Below, one piece after another: positions 63,416 through 64,000 of a stretch of 64,000 bases of DNA. The notes below the pieces were generated by a model. It searched no databases. It saw only the letters and a program-made list of their open reading frames with translations, and was not told the DNA's origin. The DNA is from Candidatus Nitrosopumilus sp. (GTDB taxonomy: Archaea; Thermoproteota; Nitrososphaeria; Nitrososphaerales; Nitrosopumilaceae). Each line of letters starts with the position of its first letter. The stretch's first letter is position 1. The stretch covers positions 24,051 through 88,050 of the forward strand of contig JACERO010000079.1 in NCBI GenBank assembly GCA_013911135.1, read 5' to 3'. Made by a program: the position numbers and the translations under genes.

Positions 63416-64000
63416 GAAATAATTATTTTTGTTATTTCTAAAATAATACACAATCATTTTCACAAAGAAATATTTGAGAGTTTCAATTGATATGATTGGT
63501 TTGTAATTTTGTATATCCGATTCTTCAGATATTATCAAATTTGTAATAATCCATGCATTGTACAAAATTAATGAATAGTAAAAGTATAGCAACCTTATGG
63601 ATTGGTTTGAACTATAGTTTTTGGTCTGAATCTTCCTATGCAGGCATAACCTGTCTCTATTCCCCACCGTTGCTTGTAATCAGTTGGAATGGATTGTATG
63701 TTGTGTGATATTTCTTTTGGTGAAATATTTGTTGCAAATGTAATGTACTGGTCTGTAAGATTTGATTTTTTTCTTGCATTCTTGTTTGGTAAAATGACTA
63801 GAGTAAATGACTCGACATGCCCTGATGCGGATTGTATCATACAATTTGAAATTGATTTTCTATCTCTATTAACATATTGTAAAATGGCATCTTTAATTCT
63901 TGGAGTCTTTTTTGCAGGCATTAGAAATTTCAAGTGTTTTTGTTTTATCACAGAAATTATTCCAGCTGTAAAAAACTCTCTATCAACTAATAACAATTTG
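63398..64000 (-). mobile_element. Transposase of a DDE (ISH3/IS4-like) insertion sequence, partial and frameshifted
   Basis: The right-hand part (63996-63595) has LLVDREFFTAGIISVI (second D) and YKQRWGIETGYACIG (E motif YxxRWGIE), typical of the IS4/ISH3 type. It stops at 63595, but another frame continues as IRLLYFYYSLILYNAWIITN to 63398. The N-terminus runs off the window. One shift near 63598. No terminal inverted repeat could be defined because the other end is outside. Confidence 0.75.

Overview
This window reads as a low-GC, gene-dense chromosome segment of a Thaumarchaeote (Nitrososphaerota), most like the marine Nitrosopumilus group. The archaeal assignment rests on genes seen directly: glycerol-1-phosphate dehydrogenase and geranylgeranylglyceryl phosphate synthase (archaeal ether lipids), both subunits of DNA polymerase D, Orc1/Cdc6, PCNA, GINS, RNA polymerase subunit L, transcription factor S, a thermosome, archaeal CCA-adding enzyme and archaeal-type NMN adenylyltransferase. 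The Thaumarchaeal assignment is inference from base composition, many TTG/GTG starts, mostly leaderless promoters with TATA boxes about 26-28 nt before the start codon, cobalamin genes including bluB, and PEFG-like and CFI-box secreted proteins. No ammonia-oxidation gene lies in the window, so that lifestyle is not shown here.

Layout. 1-5.5 kb: lipid, FKBP, aminotransferase, NMNAT and a broken rtcA. 5.4-6.5 kb: two tRNAs (Val, and Arg with an apparent D-loop intron) around bluB. 7-15 kb: small zinc-ribbon, HTH, membrane and secreted proteins, two cyclophilin-type or PEFG-like proteins, a PfkB kinase, a MazG-like dUTPase, an MtrA-like protein and a DegT aminotransferase. 15-21.4 kb: tyrS, cobJ/cbiH, a secreted protein, lysC, then pcn-tfs-rpoL. 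21.4-31.9 kb: hypothetical proteins, a protein phosphatase, class V aminotransferase, ferredoxin, a J-domain protein, a KamA-like radical SAM enzyme and MscS. 31.9-39.7 kb: a nucleotide/RNA-processing stretch (prs, tRNA methyltransferase, RNase Z, sirtuin, UPF0200/UPF0201, thpR, cca, RIO-like kinase). 40.5-43.3 kb: tRNA-Pro with a nearby copy of its 3' end, SDR, AN1 finger and GINS. 43.3-52.4 kb: glnA, thermosome, glyA, PolD large subunit, GGGP synthase. 52.4-57.3 kb: small DNA-binding proteins, an intergenic candidate replication origin with ORB-like repeats, orc1/cdc6 and the PolD small subunit. 57.3-64 kb: SpoIIM-like protein, a broken EamA transporter, a cupredoxin-like secreted protein, cbiE, a secreted cyclophilin with CFI-box C-terminus, a small ferredoxin and a transposase running off the edge.

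The most notable signals are (1) the candidate replication origin at 54.2-54.67 kb, next to orc1/cdc6 and both PolD subunits; (2) a short tRNA-Pro-anchored direct repeat enclosing one small gene; (3) a tRNA-Arg with about 16 extra nucleotides in its D-loop; and (4) about a dozen genes broken by single-base frameshifts that leave both halves readable. Item 4 looks more like indel errors in the assembly than like decay, and it affects how broken genes here should be read. Partial cobalamin biosynthesis (bluB, cobJ/cbiH, cbiE) is spread over the window rather than clustered.
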